From Lachnoclostridium sp. UBA7097 (GTDB lineage: Bacteria; Bacillota; Clostridia; Lachnospirales; Lachnospiraceae): 5,893 nt of DNA. Below are positions 5,332 through 5,893 of this stretch, piece by piece (position 1 is the stretch's first letter; every line of letters begins with the position of its first letter). The notes under the pieces were generated by a model. The model made no database searches. It was not told the DNA's origin and saw only the letters and a program-made list of their open reading frames with translations. The stretch is taken from assembly GCA_002499945.1 (NCBI GenBank), contig DKYP01000193.1, forward strand, positions 1-5,893. The letters run 5' to 3'. The translations under genes and the position numbers were made by a program.

Positions 5332-5481
5332 GTGAGAGTAAAGATTACTTTAGCATGTACAGAATGCAAACAGCGTAATTATGCTACTACCAAGGAAAAA
5401 AGAAACCATCCTGACAGAATGGAAACAAGGAAATATTGCAGGTTCTGCAGGAAACACACAATACACAAGGAAACAAAATAG
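5332..5481 (+). CDS. rpmG: 50S ribosomal protein L33
   Basis: A 49-residue basic protein of the large ribosomal subunit near the E site. The sequence begins (M)RVKITLACTECKQRNY and has both zinc-ribbon pairs, C9-x2-C12 and C36-x2-C39, so it is the zinc-binding type of L33 rather than the cysteine-free type made under zinc limitation. The KRNHPDRMETRKYC segment at residues 23-36 and length are typical of the family. It uses a GTG start, fixed by GGAGGTG (5319-5325) six bases upstream and by the normal N-terminus. It heads the conserved rpmG-secE-nusG cluster, with 48 bases to secE and no intervening promoter or tRNA that I can see. Confidence 0.95.
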   Translation: MRVKITLACTECKQRNYATTKEKRNHPDRMETRKYCRFCRKHTIHKETK

Positions 5482-5529
5482 TTTTGATATTGTGCAAAAT
5501 AGTATATAGCCGCAGAATGGAGGCTTTTT

Positions 5530-5790
5530 ATGGGAGATTCTGAGAACAAAGAATTAGTTGGACAGGACGGACCAAAGAAAACTGAAAGTGCAGATAATGG
5601 CACAAATAAACAAGGTGGCCGTATCCAGAAGCTGAAGGCAGAATTTAGCAGGATTATATGGCCGGATAAAAATACAGTCATCAAAGAAACTACAGCAGTA
5701 GTTATTGTAACAGTTATTTTAGGTGCAATCATTGCCCTGCTTGATTTTCTTATTAAGACAGGCCTTGATAAGATTCTTCAGATAGGATAA
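5530..5790 (+). CDS. secE: Preprotein translocase subunit SecE
   Basis: This 86-residue inner-membrane protein is the SecE subunit that clamps SecY in the protein-export channel. A hydrophilic, probably disordered N-terminus (about residues 1-30) is followed by the conserved amphipathic helix containing KLKAEFSRIIWPDKNTVIKET (about 34-54), with the hallmark W-P pair at 44-45. One membrane helix follows at about 55-75, rich in V, I, L and A. This single-span form is normal for Gram-positive bacteria, though the polar N-terminus is on the long side. GGAGG (5519-5523) lies six bases before the ATG. The stop overlaps the ribosome site of nusG, which supports co-transcription and coupled translation. 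Confidence 0.95.
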   Translation: MGDSENKELVGQDGPKKTESADNGTNKQGGRIQKLKAEFSRIIWPDKNTVIKETTAVVIVTVILGAIIALLDFLIKTGLDKILQIG

Positions 5791-5801
5791 GGTGATAGAT
5801 T

Positions 5802-5893
5802 ATGGCAGATACAGAAGCGCATTGGTATGTTGCTCATACTTATTCAGGATATGAGAATAAGGTTAAGATGGATATTGAAAAAACTATTGAAAA
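5802..5893 (+). CDS. nusG: Transcription termination/antitermination factor NusG (5' part)
   Basis: Only the first 30 codons are in the window. The frame begins MADTEAHWYVAHTYSGYENKV; the WYV-x-TYSGYE-x-KV pattern is the hallmark start of the NusG N-terminal domain, which binds RNA polymerase and affects pausing and coupling to ribosomes. AAGGTGA (5789-5795) lies six bases before the ATG and overlaps the secE stop, with an 11-base gap between the genes. The C-terminal KOW domain and anything downstream, typically ribosomal proteins L11 and L1, lie beyond the right edge. Confidence 0.94.
   Translation, partial: MADTEAHWYVAHTYSGYENKVKMDIEKTIE

Noticed and set aside
5482..5529. Possible tRNA or extra promoter between rpmG and secE
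   Set aside because: The 48-base gap is too short for a tRNA, and no well-spaced promoter hexamers occur.
5379..5732. 117-codon minus-strand frame across rpmG and secE
   Set aside because: Antisense to two well-recognised genes with their own ribosome sites.

Overview
The window looks like chromosome from a low-GC Gram-positive bacterium of the class Clostridia, probably Lachnospiraceae. The evidence is AT-rich DNA with strong GGAGG-type ribosome binding sites, TTG and GTG starts, consensus sigma-A type promoters, a zinc-ribbon type L33 followed by secE and nusG, and the closest family resemblances I recognise from memory. No database search was run, so the taxonomic call is an inference.

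Layout, left to right. (1) Positions 91-1074, minus strand: a PfkB-family sugar kinase, most likely a fructokinase, with its own extended -10 promoter. (2) Positions 1175-3076, minus: a MutS2-like ATPase that keeps the MutS ATPase core and a KOW-like segment but lacks the C-terminal Smr nuclease domain. (3) Positions 3077-3593: a 517 bp region with no recognised full-length gene, but rich in signals. A near-consensus minus-strand promoter drives a leader of about 390 nt towards the mutS2-like gene. The leader carries a perfectly spaced Shine-Dalgarno with a 12-codon ORF, two intrinsic terminators in tandem, a central hairpin, a diverged direct repeat, and competing complementary segments. A plus-strand consensus promoter lies back to back with it. 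(4) Positions 3594-4131, plus: a hicAB toxin-antitoxin pair whose HicB ends before the usual DNA-binding tail. (5) Positions 4154-4194: a strong hairpin that acts as convergent terminator. (6) Positions 4232-5092, minus: a MerR-family regulator with a TipAS-type ligand-binding domain. (7) Positions 5332 to the right edge, plus: the translation/secretion/transcription cluster rpmG-secE-nusG, with nusG cut by the window end.

How the parts relate. Region 7 is a conserved housekeeping operon and probably continues into ribosomal protein genes. The MerR/TipAS regulator is transcribed divergently from it and probably autoregulates. The hicAB module is a small accessory insertion between housekeeping genes. 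The most unusual part is the leader ahead of the mutS2-like gene: it looks like an attenuator, or a small-RNA gene in that position, rather than a plain promoter. Since MutS2 of Bacillus subtilis is known to act on collided ribosomes, a leader-peptide or RNA switch ahead of a MutS2 relative is a plausible but unproven translation-stress response unit.
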